A DNA stretch of 64,000 nucleotides from Anisodus tanguticus (GCA_034509755.1 CM067550.1:10347001-10411000); one strand, 5' to 3'; counted from the first letter of the stretch, positions 42,603 through 54,966 are shown. Translations and numbers: made by a program. The notes: generated by a model from the letters alone, not told the origin.

Positions 42603-42997
42603 CAGTGGCGAAACCACGAATTTCACTAAGAGTGTTCAAGATTTAAATACATATGTATAAAAAGTACTCCCTCTGTCCCATATTAGTTGTCCTGTTTCAC
42701 TTTTCGAGAGTCAAGTTGACTAATTTTCGGAGCTAAATTGGATTAGATCAATTCAATATTTCAAAGTTATAATTTAGATATTAAAAAAACTATATGAAAA
42801 ACACTACAAATTGCAATTCTTCTCATATTAATATGGTTAAAAAATATATGTCAAAATATTGGTCAAAGTTATATAGTTTGACTTTTAAAAACGAAAAGTG
42901 GACAAGTAATATGGAACGGAGGGAGTAATATTGACAATTTTCCTGCCAAGAGTGTTTGTTCGACTGACCACCTTTCAGCATACGTAGCTCGCCCCCG
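42603..42997. mobile_element. Small hAT-type element containing a Stowaway-like MITE
   Basis: Starts CAGTGGCGAAACCACG and ends AGCTCGCCCCCG, hAT-like ends that pair imperfectly. CAACTAGG (42595-42602) and CAACTAAG (42998-43005) form an 8-bp duplication with one change. The interior is largely the MITE at 42667-42925. Confidence 0.65.
42667..42925. mobile_element. Stowaway-like MITE nested in a hAT-type element
   Basis: CTCCCTCTGTCCCATATTAG pairs with TAATATGGAACGGAGGGAG, and TA flanks both ends. The inverted repeat continues for about 26 bp. The remainder up to 43398 shows no gene. Confidence 0.85.
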
Positions 42998-43398
42998 CAA
43001 CTAAGCATTCAAAGTTCAAACCTCCGGGAACTGGGAACTGATCAATTGGAAGAGGTGTTGGAGAATCAAGAAGTGGAATATGTGCAAGAATACAAGAGGC
43101 ATGTGGTTAAAATCAAGATTCACAATCAAGAGTCTATGACAGTGTATATAATTTATTATTACAATGCTTAAGAAACATTAAGGACTTGTTGAGAAAACAG
43201 TCTTCATTGAGCATGTTAAAAGATGCTCAATTGACTGCATTCAAGTCCACAAACATTGAGTAAACCAAACTACTAGATATCAATGTGCACTTTCTACATG
43301 GTGGATTGTAGTTTCACCAGCACATTCGACGTGACTCCTCGAGTACCAGATATCTAATGCAAGAAAAAGTAAAAAGTTTTACAAATTATATACATAAG

Positions 43399-43707
43399 CT
43401 ATAACCAAAGAGCTTTAGCTTTCTTGAGCAAAGGAATAAGCTCTCCTTCTAAATGGAGACTCATAATCTCATTAGCACCACCAATTAATTCTTGTCCAAT
43501 GAACACTGCTGGCACGCTAGGCCTCCGGCCTAGTACCAGAAGTGCTCTTTCCACTTGTAGGCCATTGGGAAGTTCATCCAATTCATATACAGTTAAGTTA
43601 GCACCAAAACTTGATATGAGTGTCTTTATAGTGTGGCACATGCAACACTTGCTTTTGCTGAACATCACCACTGGCTTTTCTGCTACGAATTTCTTCACTG
43701 ACTCCAT
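43399..43707 (-). CDS. CC-type (class III, ROXY-like) glutaredoxin, 102 aa, intronless
   Basis: The active site CCMC occupies residues 21-24 (KSKCCMCHTIKTL), followed by SVPAVFIGQ (in place of the usual TVP) and GGANEIM, which form the glutathione site. The C-terminus is ALWL (99-102), the motif that in relatives binds TGA bZIP factors and the TOPLESS co-repressor. The length and lack of introns are normal for this land-plant class, which acts in nucleus and cytosol in development, nitrate and stress signalling. The TATA box at 43816-43825 (TATATAAATA on the minus strand) is 109 nt upstream of the ATG. Its upstream region is duplicated in inverted orientation at the right end of the window. 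Closest named orthologue not determined. Confidence 0.94.
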   Translation of the reverse strand: MESVKKFVAEKPVVMFSKSKCCMCHTIKTLISSFGANLTVYELDELPNGLQVERALLVLGRRPSVPAVFIGQELIGGANEIMSLHLEGELIPLLKKAKALWL

Positions 43708-43815
43708 TTTTATTTGTAAAATGATGAATACAATAAGAGGAAGAGTGATATGTACTTTATGATGTGAGTTGATCAGTTGTTGAAGTGATGATGAATTTGA
43801 AACCCCTCTTGAAGC

Positions 43816-43825
43816 TATTTATATA
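43816..43825 (-). promoter_or_regulatory. TATA box of the glutaredoxin gene
   Basis: TATATAAATA on the minus strand, 109 nt before the ATG, placing transcription start near 43790 and giving a leader of about 80 nt. Confidence 0.65.
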
Positions 43826-43925
43826 CTAGTAGTGATAGTAACTAGTGTAGATCCTATATGCTTCCTTTATACCCTCAGCAATTAATTAATTAAAAGAAAG
43901 AGAAAGGAAAGAATAATTTCTAGGT

Positions 43926-45326
43926 TTTCAGATAAGGCGTTGACACTGTTACATGTACTCTGGCACTAGAGGTTCTTGATACTGTCTTAAAGTGTCCATA
44001 CAAATGCAATCCACTTTAAAGTATGGAGGTTAGTATGTGCACGTTACGTTGTTACATATCTACATACGATTTTTTCCCGATTAGGAATATGTTATATGGT
44101 AAAGAGTTTAAGTTCTACATTAAACTAGGGGTGGCGCTAAGTGTATGGAAGTAGAAACGGGGTCTGAATTTGAATTTTATGGATTCTGAAATCTACATCA
44201 AGGATTTCAAGTGCTAATAATTGAATTCTAAATTTAACATGTGTAGTGAATTTCATAATATAAATACAAGGTTTAAGACAATGCTACTAAGTTCCGCCAA
44301 ATCCGTAATTATCTTCTAGCTTCGCACCTCTATTGGAGGGGGTTCAAATCCAATCCCTTTAGTTCAGAGATTACACTATGCAAGTAGAGTAAATACAATT
44401 TATATATATATATATATATAATTTATTTAATTCGTTTAATATAAGTTAAACTTTCAACTAGCTAGGTATAACATTTACATATTTTAAATCCCATCGTTAG
44501 AATTTCTGGTTTCGCCACTTGCACCGGTCAGCTCTTTACAGGAGAACATGGTACATAGTCCATTTTTCATTGTCACACTATGTTCATTAAAATGGACCAG
44601 TTAAATAATGTAAAAACCTCTTCATGCATTTCTGAACTGATCACCTCATGAACTCTTAAAGTCTTGTTCCTAAACATATAGGTTTGATATCAATAAATTC
44701 ATTTTTTTTGTAAAACAAATGAATATGTGATAAAATTGATGATATTGTCATCGGTAGACCCATGTCGGTGTACTTAGCAATGGGGAAAAGGATGTTAGAT
44801 TTTATCCACTAATGATATTCTTGGCAAATTCCATCTTAATTTTTAGAAATGATAAAAAGAAGTGAATTACCCTTTTAGGGCAAATGGTCGTTATTCGTTA
44901 AAGAAGGTGATTTTTCTGTTTTGCGTAACACACGTTGCACTAATGCTGGCCCTATGACATATTCTCCACTAATACATAATCATAGGAGAATTAAGATCTA
45001 ATAATTCACAATAAAGAAAGTACTAAACAGTATTATTATATTTGTTCTTATCATCATGTGATTCTATTGATCGTTTTAAGATGCTTACTTAGGCATTTGA
45101 TTTAGGTCGGTTATTTTGTCGAGAAAAAGAGGTCCATTCTTTTGATTATATTATTATAATGCTTTCATATTACTTAATATTTTAATAATTAATAGTTGCA
45201 AGATTACAGATTCTTTACCTCAATCAGAGGTTATGACTTATGAGATAGAGACTTGAGATTTCTCTTTTGCTTGGCAAGAGCCCATTGTTTTTTGCTTTTA
45301 GCATATGAATAAAGCTAATTAAAATT
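43926..45326. repeat. Inverted duplication, arm A (upstream region of the glutaredoxin gene)
   Basis: Reads CAGATAAGG...GAGGTTCTTGATACTGTCTT and continues through CCATTTTTCATTGTCACACT and TTGCAAGATTACAGATTCTT. All of these recur as reverse complement at 62313-64000. A 400-bp repeat at about 44125-44520 (same family as 8222-8500) is present only here. Confidence 0.88.
44130..44335. repeat. Dispersed hAT-like MITE relic, third copy
   Basis: GGGGTGGCGCTAAGTG start, TTTTATGGATTCTGAAATCT centre and CTAGCTTCGCACCTC end resemble the repeats at 8222-8500 and 28898-29260. It is absent from the inverted arm, so it inserted after the duplication. A (TA)n run lies at 44399-44420. Confidence 0.5.
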
Positions 45327-45473
45327 GCACCCATGGATAAGTCAACGAAAAAGAAAAGGCCTGTACTTGTATAAGTGGATGAATATTAAGATTCTAGCCC
45401 TTCAACTTTAGGTGCAGCTGAAAATTTTGAAAAAAATAGCTGCTAATATATATCTTAAAATTAAAATAGTGTG

Positions 45474-45654
45474 ACCACCACATGACGTGATGCAGCGGAT
45501 TGAGCTGCTTCTCTCTTAATCATAGGTCTCGAGTTCGAGCCCTGTGTATGAAAAAATCCTTGGTAGGGAGCGCTTTCCGCCTAATGGGGCCCTACGCTGT
45601 GCAAATCCGGATATAGTCAAACTCCAATGCGGATAGTAAACACCGAGTGAAAAA
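45474..45654 (+). mobile_element. tRNA-headed SINE (SolS-like) with 17-bp target duplication
   Basis: GATGCAGCGGATTGAGCTGC (box A region) and GTCTCGAGTTCGAGCCCTGT (box B) are followed by the body TTGGTAGGGAGCGCTTTCCG...AATGCGGATAGTAAACACCG and an A tail. AAAATTAAAATAGTGTG flanks it at 45457-45473 and 45655-45671. Confidence 0.9.
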
Positions 45655-45889
45655 AAAATTAAAATAGTGTGGGAGGCAAAAATTTCATCAACTTTTGTCT
45701 AGGAAATTCAACAATTGATAGGCATATATTACATAAATAAAATTTTCATCTATATACATTAGTCCTATATAATTTTTCTGGCTAAGGAGATTCAGGCGTG
45801 AGCTTCGTTTATTTTATTAGAACTAATACGTCAGAATCTGAATATATATCTAAATCTAAGTACATATATGAATATTAAGATGTCGTACG

Positions 45890-47412
45890 TGAATGATTTT
45901 TGTTGGGTTCAAAACACATAAGTAAGACACAACGAAAGTTTTAAAGGTTTTGTTTCTTACTTACCCCAACAATAATTCTGGTATAGTTATACAACAATGG
46001 AACTTGTAACATAAAACATTTACTTACAAGTTATGATTATCTGGAATCTTTATCTACCGTGAGGTGCACACACGATTGTCCTTCCAATTTCAAGCTCCAA
46101 GCTTCAATATATTTCTCCTTCAGAAAGCTAGGAAATCCGGCAGAGGTTCGAGAGAGTATTTGATTCTAAGTCTCTAAGGCTTAGAATGATTTTCAGAATC
46201 GGTGTGTTGAATAATGAGGTGAATGCCTCTATTTATAGTTGAAAAATAGGTCAAAACCGGATTAGGGTTTGACATTGGGCCTGGCCCAAAAATCAAGGCA
46301 GAGGCGCCACAGCCCTAGGGTATGGGCGCCGCGGCGCTCGATGTGCTCTTGCACTGTCTCGATTTATTTTTCAGTGCTTTCTTAATTAAATCCAAAATCC
46401 AATTTTGACTTAATTAAAATAATCATTATTCATTTAAATATCTTGATTCCAAATCGAACATTTAATTACTCTCTCAATACATCCTTAGATCGGAACAGAC
46501 AATCGACATAGTGTGACCCTACATGCCTTCTCATATCAACATTAATCAAATTAAGGTCTACACGGAACTCCTAGACGGTGCCGGAAGACGAACTCAATAT
46601 GTGAAGTACGTTTATGCGAATCCAGTAAACTTAACCTTTATGTGGTAAGATAAAATCCTTTCATTCACGACACACCCGATCAAGCTTAGGATTTGTCAAG
46701 TGTCTATCCAAATGACTTAATCATTGTATCTCATTTATATTAGTTGACGACTAGACCATATTCTAAATATGTCTATTGCGTTGGCCAATGACTTAGTCAA
46801 CGAGAATCCGAGTGTTCTCTTGAATATACATTCGAGGAATGAATACTAATCTTGGATCAACTATCACCTTCAATCCACATCGTAATGTACCGTATCTCAA
46901 CCTATAAGGCATTTGAGCTTAGGACGGGATCAAAGTACATGACTTTGTAGACAAAACGCGTATTGACCTCAAGTCTAAGGACTTCTATCTCCCACACACT
47001 GATTATACTTTAGACAAGTATAACAAATAGTATATCAGCAGGGTATACCAATACTTCCAAAGTATCCATGTGTCCATCACGAGTAGCCATTACTCGTAGC
47101 AGGTGAGACATACTACATCCTCTAAGGATGTGATGCAAACCACATGTCGACTTATCACATATCATCGATATCCCATTTTCAATGATCATTAGTCGAGGCT
47201 ATTTTAAGAGTTACGCTCTATCATTAATATCTCACTCTATTAATGACAACGTAAGCTCAAGAGATGCACATTAATGAATAATTACAAACAATCAAATAAT
47301 AATTCAATAATTGTAAATGCCATAATATTAATCTCCATTAATAATAATATGAATGTGTATAAAGTACATTTGTCCTAATACAGATTGTCTCTAGGACATA
47401 AATATACTTTCA
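45890..47412 (-). repeat. 3' LTR (coding sense) of the copia element
   Basis: Plus-strand text runs from TGAATGATTTTTGTTGGG to ATATACTTTCA. It contains one copy of the GGGCGCCGCGGCGCTCG block (46325-46341). Confidence 0.93.
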
Positions 47413-48082
47413 ATCTCCCACTTGGCCTAGAGCCAATCTCTAACATATCTAATGCCCATATTCTCAAAATGACCATTATACTTGACTAAGCTTAATAGTT
47501 TAGTGAATGGGTCAGGTAGATTATCGTCTGTGGGAACATAGTCTAATCTAATCTCTTCAGTCTCCACCACCTCCTTGAGTATGTGGTACTTCCTTGGTAT
47601 ATGTTTGTTTCTGTTGGTTAATCTTGATTTTTAGCTTGCGCAATCTCACCAGTGTTGTCACAATAAATCGTTATTGGACAAGTGGCACTTGGAACAACCC
47701 CTAGTTCCTTCAGGAACTTAGATATCGCGACAACTTCTTTACCAACTTCTGATCCAGCAATGTACTCAGCTTCTGTTGTCGAATCAGCTGTTATAGCTTG
47801 TTTGAAACTTTTCCAGCTTACTGCTCCACCATTGAAAATGAACGTGTAACATGATTGAGATTTATAGTCATCAACATCTATCTGGAAGCTAGCATCAGTG
47901 TACCCAGTACATATTAGCTTCTCTTCCCTACCATAGACTAAGAAGTAATCTTTAGTTTGTCTAAGATACTTAAGAATACTCTTGACTGCCTTCCAGTATT
48001 CTTCCCCATGATTCTGCTGGAACTTGCAAGTCATACTAAGTGCAAATGCCACATCTGGCCTAGTACATGTCATGGCATACAT
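47413..48082 (-). pseudogene. copia RNase H and polyprotein end
   Basis: MYAMTCTRPDVAFALSM, TGYTDASFQIDVDDYKSQSC, STTEAEYIAGSEVGKEVVAI and IYCDNTGEIAQAKN carry the RNase H acidic residues. After AKNQD the frame shifts near 47620, and the adjacent frame gives NKHIPRKYHILKEVVETEEI, VPTDDNLPDPFTK and NMGIRYVRDWL before a stop close to the polypurine tract. Confidence 0.88.
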
Positions 48083-48140
48083 GATCGATCCTATAGCCGA
48101 AGTATATGGGATCCTTTTTATGCGTTCAAGTTCTATAGAA

Positions 48141-49375
48141 TTAGAAAGGACTATCTTTCTTAGATAACTTGATGCCTTGTCCCATAGGTAGACTGCCTTT
48201 CATGGAATTTTCTATAGAAAAATGTCTAAGCACTTTGTCTATGTAGACTGACTGTGACAGCCCCAATAATATGTTAGGTCTATCTCTATTGATCCTAATC
48301 CCCAGAATGTAGCAGACTTTACCTAAATCCTTCATCATAAAGGTACTGGACAACCACTCTTTGTCTGACTGCAGGCGAGTCTTATTGTCTCCCATTATCA
48401 ATATGTCATCTACATATATTATAATGAAGGCAATACTCACATCCTTGCGTTTACTATAAACACATGAATCCTCTTTGCTTCTGACGAAATCAAATGACTT
48501 GATAGCCTTGTCAAAGCAAATGTTCCAACTCCTCGAGTCTTGCTTAAGCCCATAAATGGACTTTTGTAGCTTGCATACAATATTTAGTTTGGACTCGATT
48601 GAAAAACCCTCAGGTTATTTCATATACACTTCCTCAACTAGATTACCATTGAGGAAAGCAATCTTGACGTCCATCTGCCAAATGTCATAGTCATAATATG
48701 CAGCTACTGCAAGTAAAATCTGAATGGACTTAATCTTAGCAACATGTGAAAATGTTTCATCATAATCGACCCAGGCCGTTGATTATAACCTTTAGCCACC
48801 AGTCTTGCTTTATAAGTCTGTACATTGCCATATGCATCAATCTTCTTCTTGAATACCCATTTGCATTCTATGGGTCTAACCCCTATTGGTAAATCAACCA
48901 AGTTCCAAACTTGATTTACGTACATCGAGTCCATCTCAGATTTCATGGCTTCTTGCCATCTCTGCGAATCAATGTCTAACATAGCTTCACTGTAGGTTGT
49001 AGGTTCATCGTCATCAGGAATATCTATCTCATTGTGTGTTTCAACAAGAAGATTAAGTCTTTCAGGTGGACGATGAGTCCTAGTGGACCTACGGAGTTGA
49101 GTACTATGAGTTTTAGTGTTTGTTACATTCTGATTGTGAGAAGGTCTTTGTGTGTTGGACAATCCATCACCTTGAGAGCTTTCAGAAATGTCATTTTCAT
49201 GTATTTCCTGAATGGAATGAGGTACATCCATTGTATCATCTTCCATTGGTTGTGTATGAGAGCCTTGCATTTCTGCACTATCTCTCACAACACTCCCCAT
49301 TTGGTGAAGGCGTACTCTAAGTACCCAATCTTCACCAGATACTCCCACTGAATCCTTGTTTAGGTCACTCGACAA
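48141..49375 (-). pseudogene. copia reverse transcriptase, broken
   Basis: The linker and start of RT (RSTRTHRPPERLNLL, SQRWQEAMKSEMDSMYVNQV, VRPIECKWVFKKKIDAYGNV, YKARLVAKGYNQ) end at a frame break near 48760. Between 48440 and 48704 the LDVKTAFLNG-type region is readable only in pieces. The YVDD box follows (FIIIYVDDILIMGDN, about 48420), then MMKDLGKVCYILGIRI. Confidence 0.85.
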
Positions 49376-49659
49376 TGGTTCATTTTCTGTGTTATCTTGT
49401 GGTTCTTGAATTTCTTCAAGTTCTATCTCTGTGAAGCTATGTTCCTTGTAGAATATTCTTCTTCAAGAAAAGTGGCGTTCCTGGAAACAATGACCTAATG
49501 TTCTCTAGGAAGATAGAAGTAGTATCCCTTAGTTTCCTTTGGATACCCCACGAAGTAACATTTCTCACTTTTAGATTCCAACTTGTCAGTGAGCATCTTC
49601 TTAACATATGCAGGGCACCCCCATGGTCTCATATGTTTAAGAGGTGGCTTATTGCCATA

Positions 49660-50595
49660 CTATATCTGATAGGGTATCTTTTCTACTAACTTGGAAGGAA
49701 CCCTATTCAGAATATATATAGAAGTTTGTATATCATGTCCCCAAAGGTATGTCGTTAGAGCTGAGGAGCTCATCATGGATCGAACCATATCTAATAAGGT
49801 TCGGTTTCTCCTTTCGGCAACACCATTCATCTGTGGCGTTCCTGGAGGTGTCCATTCAGATTTGACTCCATGTAGCTTTAAGTAATATAGAAAATCCTTG
49901 CTCAAGTACTCACCTCCTCGATCCGATCGAAGGGTTTTGATACTTGTCACAAGTTGCTTCTCTACTTCCGACTTGTACTCCTTGAACTTCTCAAAAGCCT
50001 CGGATTTGTGTCTCATAAGATACACATATCCATACCTTATGAAGTCGTCAGTAAAAATGATGAAGTATGGGAAGCCTCCTTTTGCTTGAGTCGAGAATGG
50101 CCCACATACATCAGTATGGACCAACTCAAGCACCTCCTTGGCTCGCACACCTTTCCCAGAAAGTGGTTTATTAGTCATCTTTCCTCTCAAGCAAGATTCA
50201 CAGTTACCATAAGACTCTAAGTCAAATGGTTCGAGGTAGTCTAACTTTCTCAATCTTGCTATCCTTGATTCGTTGATATGACCAAGTCTGCAGTGCCATA
50301 GGTAGGTAGAGTTTCTATTACTTGTCTTGGCTCGTTTATTTTGTACATTGAATATCTCTCGACTATAGTTCAGTGTATATAATCCATCCACAAGAGGAGC
50401 AGTTCCATATATAACATTATTAAAAGACAGTACGTGACTGCCATTATAAATATACGAGGAAAAGCCCTCCATGTCCAACACTGGGATAGAAATAATATTC
50501 CTTGTTAACGAGGGAACATAAAAACAATCATTCAACACTAAACAATAGCTGGAAGGTAAATTTAATCTATAAGTCCCTACGCGCTCAGCATCCAC
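49660..50595 (-). pseudogene. copia pre-integrase and integrase, longest intact block
   Basis: HHCC zinc-binding region (WHCRLGHINESR...NCESCLRGKM), then the DDE core: D in LELVHTDVCGPF, D in KTLRSDRGGEYL, E in NGVAERRNRTLLDM. It ends at VPSKLVEKIPYQI. The 311-aa block has no internal stop, though the protease part before it is out of frame. Confidence 0.9.
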
Positions 50596-50654
50596 TCGTG
50601 CTCCATTTCCAACGCGTAGGTCTACCTCTCTCGGTCCAACCTTCCTGCTATCAG

Positions 50655-51646
50655 TTAGCCCTTACACATTTGTACAAAAGTGTGAGCCACAAGCGGTATC
50701 CAATACCAGGAATGAGAGTTATTTATAGACATATTTATTTCAATGACGTACATACCTTTTCCACCAAAGGCAGGAGCACCTGGTGCTTTCCCTCCTCCTG
50801 GTGTCGTGTAATCCTTTTTCCAATGTCCCTTCCTATGGAAGTTGAGGCATTCATCCTTAGCTACGCTCACCTTCTTCTTTACACCTCCATTGGGCTTCAT
50901 AGCTGAGGACACAACGATTGTCTTGCCCTTCTTCTTCTGCCATTCCTTGCCTTTCGGCTTGGGTCGGCTAGAAGAGATCATCATGAGCACAACTTTGCCT
51001 TTGGAAGTGGAGGACTCAAAGGTCTAATCATGTTGTGCAGCTCCGGCAAAGTCGCCTTCGTTCCATTCATGTTGAAATTCACTATGAAGTTCTCAAAGGA
51101 ATGAGGGAAAGAGTTCAGGATGAGTGTGGTAGCGACATTATTTTCAAGCTTCGTTCCAATTGAAGCAAGCCTCTCTATCAGCCATATCATCTTCAACACA
51201 TGCTACGAGACCGGGCCCCCTTCATTGAGCTTACACTTGAAGAGTTCTATTAGCAACTCATATTCCATCGTCTGGGATTGAGAGTCATAGAGACTCTTCA
51301 AGTGTTCGAGCATCTCACTGGGCCCCATGTTCTCATGCTGTTTTTGAAGTTCCATAGACATGGAAGACAGCATTACGCATTGCGCCGAAGTGGCATCATC
51401 TAGATGTTTCTGGTCAGCATCTTTATCAAATGAGGCATATTCTTCAGAATCTGTCGCGGGGACTGTTGGGAACACCGTGTCCAATACGTATTCTATTTTC
51501 TCTTGTCTGAGTACTATTCGCAAATTCCTTAGCCAGTCAAGGTAGTTTGGTCCAGTAAGTTTATTCATGTCAATCAACATTTTCAACAACAAGCTCGACA
51601 TATTTTTATAATCTGAAGAGTTAGATAGACCGGAAATCAAACTCAA
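50655..51646 (-). pseudogene. copia Gag with decayed zinc knuckle
   Basis: Starts MSLISGLSNSSDYKNMSSLL. It has KLTGPNYLDWLRNLRIVLRQ and SMSMELQKQHENMGPSEMLE. TAG at 51203 interrupts the frame, which resumes at HVLKMIWLIERLASIG; a frame shift near 50985 follows. The knuckle reads ECLNFHRKGHWKKDYT: two of the four expected CCHC ligands are replaced (Phe and Tyr). Confidence 0.87.
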
Positions 51647-53059
51647 AATCTATTTCTTATTATACACATTCATTTAGGTAAATCAACAAGGCCTTTTGTT
51701 TAATTAGCTCCCACTATTTTAACATACTTCTATGACCCCATGGTAGAATACAAACCTATATTAATTGAGGTCATAATGGGCCAAGATCCAAACCTATGCT
51801 ATCTCCGCGTTTGCTTTGGCTGATAACTTCAATAACATATCTTGGTAGGTTCTAAACCAATTGCAAAACTTATTCGCAACTCTTGGTTGATCAAATTATT
51901 ACATTTAATATTGCGTCCTTAGATTAGTCCGACACTTTGGCGCCAAGATTTGTCTAAGCAAGTCAACCCCATTACACGACTGTGTTTATGTATCTAAGCA
52001 AATTTGGCCTTTGTGAGCAAACACTTTGGTGTAAATACCCACAAAAGTTTATCATTTATCTTTACATTAAAAACACATCTATGAAAGAGTTTGGGTCCTC
52101 ATAGACTTAGAGCAAATGCTTTGGCATAAATACTCGTATTGTCGAAAAGGATTTTGCATTCTAACAATTATAATAGACGACGCGTTCTAATATAGACTTG
52201 TATTTAAAGTTTTGGGGAACATTTCAATTCGGGGTTTTAACCAAGATTAACTCTTTTATGCCATATCCAATATGACATCTTAACATCATGCAAACTAAAG
52301 ACACATATAGTTTGGGAACCGTCAACCCAATATGCATGATATAAGATAGTTTAATCAAACACTGGGCGCCGCCTACCCAGACAGTTATAGCGGACACTAT
52401 TCTAGAAATGTAAATGACAATCATTTTGACATTTAGCACACAAACAATATACTTATAAAATAATATATTGTATAATAATAATGTTGGGTTAAACATTCTG
52501 AACTCAATTTTTTTTTGTTTCTGGACAGGTAGGGCCACGACGCTAATGATTAGCGTCGCGGCGCCACTGAGGCAGTAACCCTAATTTTCTGAAAAATGCA
52601 CTAGCGCTGTGGCGCTATACTATGCAGCCGCGACGCCTCCTTGAAACCCTAGTCAGCTCCGCGGCGTCCTACCATAGGGCCATGGCGCCGACATTCTTAC
52701 AAATGGTTCTGTGTTGATTTTCAAAAATCGTTCAACCCCTAAATCCAATTTAGGGATCAATACACAGGTCCTTTATCATCACCCACCATTATCAATAACG
52801 CCCATATCGACCATCATCTGTTCTTTACTCGTTCTTAGCCGTGCACCGTGCAATGAGCCAGACAACGCACTTGGCTTAGTTCGAGTTAGAGCGGAATGAC
52901 TTCCTCGAGTTAGCGTAGGAGATAATTTAGGGTGATTCCAAAAGGTCAACATTCGTTCAAGACATGTAGGATTTCAAGAAACTTCGTTTTAATCCAATGT
53001 TATGTTTAACTCATATTATTATTCTATTCAATTGTTATATAACCATTGAACCAGCCTGA
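51647..53059 (-). other. Untranslated leader of the copia element
   Basis: Lies between the primer site and gag. It is AT-rich except 52537-52700, which repeats the GC-rich GCGGCGCC-type motif also found in the LTRs. No coding frame recognised. Confidence 0.7.
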
Positions 53060-53071
53060 GCTCTGATACCA
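53060..53071 (-). other. Primer-binding site of the copia element
   Basis: The minus strand reads TGGTATCAGAGC, complementary to initiator-Met tRNA, directly beside the 5' LTR. Confidence 0.95.
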
Positions 53072-53072
53072 C

Positions 53073-54676
53073 TGAAGGATTTTTGTTGGGTTCAAAACAC
53101 ATAAGTAAGGCACAACAGAAGTTTTAAAGGTTTTATTTCTTACTTACTCCAACAATAATTCTAGTATGGTTATACAACAATGAAACTTGTAACATAAAAC
53201 ATTTACTTACAAGTTATGATTATCTGGAATCTTTATCTACTTTGAGGTGCACACGCGATTGCCCTTCCAATTACAAGCTCCAAGCTTCAATATATTTCTC
53301 CTTCGGAAAGCTAGGAAATCCGGCAGAGGTTCGAGAGAGTATTTGATTCTAAGTCTCTAAGGCTTAGAATGATTTTCAGAATCGGTGTGTTGAATAATGA
53401 GGTGAATGCCTCTATTTATAGTTGAAAAATAGGTCAAAACCGGATTAGGGTTTGACCTTGGGCCTGACCCAAAAATCGAGGCAGAGGCACCGCGACCCTA
53501 GGGTATGGGCGCCGCGGCGCTCGACATGCATCTGCACTGCACCGCAGCCCTAGGGTATGGGCGCCGCGACGCTCGACGTGCTCCTGCACTATCTCAATTT
53601 ATTTTTCGGTGCATTCTTAATTAAATCCAAAATCCAAAATCCAATTTTGACTTAATTAAAATAATCATTATTCATTTAAATATCTCGATTCCAAATCGAA
53701 CATTTAATTACTCTCTCAATGCATCCTTAGATCAAAACGGACAATCGACATAGTGTGACCCTACATGCCTTCTCATATCGACATTAATTAAATTAAGGTC
53801 TACACGGAACTCCTAGACGGCGCCGGAAGACGAACTCAATATGTGAAGTATGTTTACGCGAATCCAGTAAACTTAACCTTTATGTGGTAAGATAAAATCC
53901 TTTCATTCACGACACATCCTATCAAGCTTAGGATTTGTCAAGTGTCTATCCAAATGGCTTAATCATTGTATCTTATTTATATTAGTTGACGACTAGACCA
54001 TATTCTAAATATGTCTATTGCGTTGGCTAACGACTTAGTCAACCTAATATCACTGAGAATCAGATTGTTCTCTCGAATATACATTCGAGGAATGAATCCT
54101 AATCTTGGCTCAACTACCACCTTCAATCAACATCGTAATGTACCCAATACAAGCCGTATCTCAACCTATAAGGCATTTGAGCTTAGGATGGGATCAAAGT
54201 ACATTACTTTGTAGACAAAGCGCGTATTGACCTCAAGTCTAAGGACTTCTATCTCCCACACGCTGATCATACTTTAGACAAGTATAACAAATAGTATATC
54301 AGCAGGGTATTCCAATACTTCCAAAGTATCCATGTGTCCATCATGCGTAGCCATTACTCGTAGCAGGTGAGACATACTACATCCTCTAAGGATGTGATGC
54401 AGACCACAAGTCGACTTATCACATATCATCGATATCTAATTCTCGATGATCATTAGTCGAGGCTATTTTAAGAGTTACGCTCTATCATTAATATCTCACT
54501 CTATTAATGACAACGTAAGCTCAAGGGATGCACATTAATGAATAATTACAAATAATTAAATAATAATTCAATAATTGCAAATGCCATAATATTAATCTCC
54601 ATTAATAATAATATGAATATGTATAAAGTACATTTGTCCTAATACAGATTGTCTCTAGGACATAAAAATACTTTCA
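53073..54676 (-). repeat. 5' LTR (coding sense) of the copia element
   Basis: Plus-strand text runs from TGAAGGATTTTTGTTGGG to AAATACTTTCA. It differs from the partner by substitutions and by a 52-bp tandem duplication (53489-53540 and 53541-53592) covering the CCTAGGGTATGGGCGCCGCG block. Confidence 0.93.
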
Positions 54677-54844
54677 GTACATATTGTGAGTTGAATACTA
54701 AATAATTAAAACAATCTATTTTTCAACATTTGAATTCATAAAACTTGTCTTTAACTCTTTATTTAAAATTAATATAAAATATTAATTAATCTAATACTAT
54801 ATCAACAAAATACTATTGTAAAAAAAAATATATGACTGTTGCTA

Positions 54845-54966
54845 TGCCGAGGGTCTTTCGGAAACAGCTTCACTACTTACCAAGGTAGAGTTAAGGTATG
54901 CGTACACTCTACCCTCCCCAGACCCACGTTATGGGACTTCACTGGGTATGTTATTGTTGTTGTTGG
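54845..54966 (+). mobile_element. TS-type SINE 3' part with TTG tail
   Basis: GCCGAGGGTCTTTCGGAAAC, ACTCTACCCTCCCCAGACCC and TTCACTGGGTATG, then a (TTG)n tail. The tRNA-like head is not recognisable. Confidence 0.88.

Larger units (their letters stand above)
45890..54676 (-). mobile_element. Full-length Ty1/copia retrotransposon, coding strand minus, mutated
   Basis: LTRs at 45890-47412 (3' LTR in coding sense, 1,523 bp) and 53073-54676 (5' LTR, 1,604 bp). GTACG (45885-45889) and GTACA (54677-54681) form the target duplication with one change. The primer site TGGTATCAGAGC (53071-53060, minus) abuts the 5' LTR and the polypurine tract AAGTGGGAGAT abuts the 3' LTR. Between them lie gag, protease/integrase, RT and RNase H in that order. 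Stops and frame shifts in every part make it non-autonomous today. Several percent LTR divergence suggests an insertion of moderate age. Confidence 0.95.

Noticed and set aside
45480..45560. Genuine tRNA gene suggested by the A and B box motifs
   Set aside because: The segment has no complete cloverleaf, is followed by a SINE body and A tail, and has a 17-bp target duplication, so it is a SINE.
49034..50906. Several plus-strand frames over the copia pol region
   Set aside because: All are antisense to clearly recognisable minus-strand gag, integrase and linker coding.
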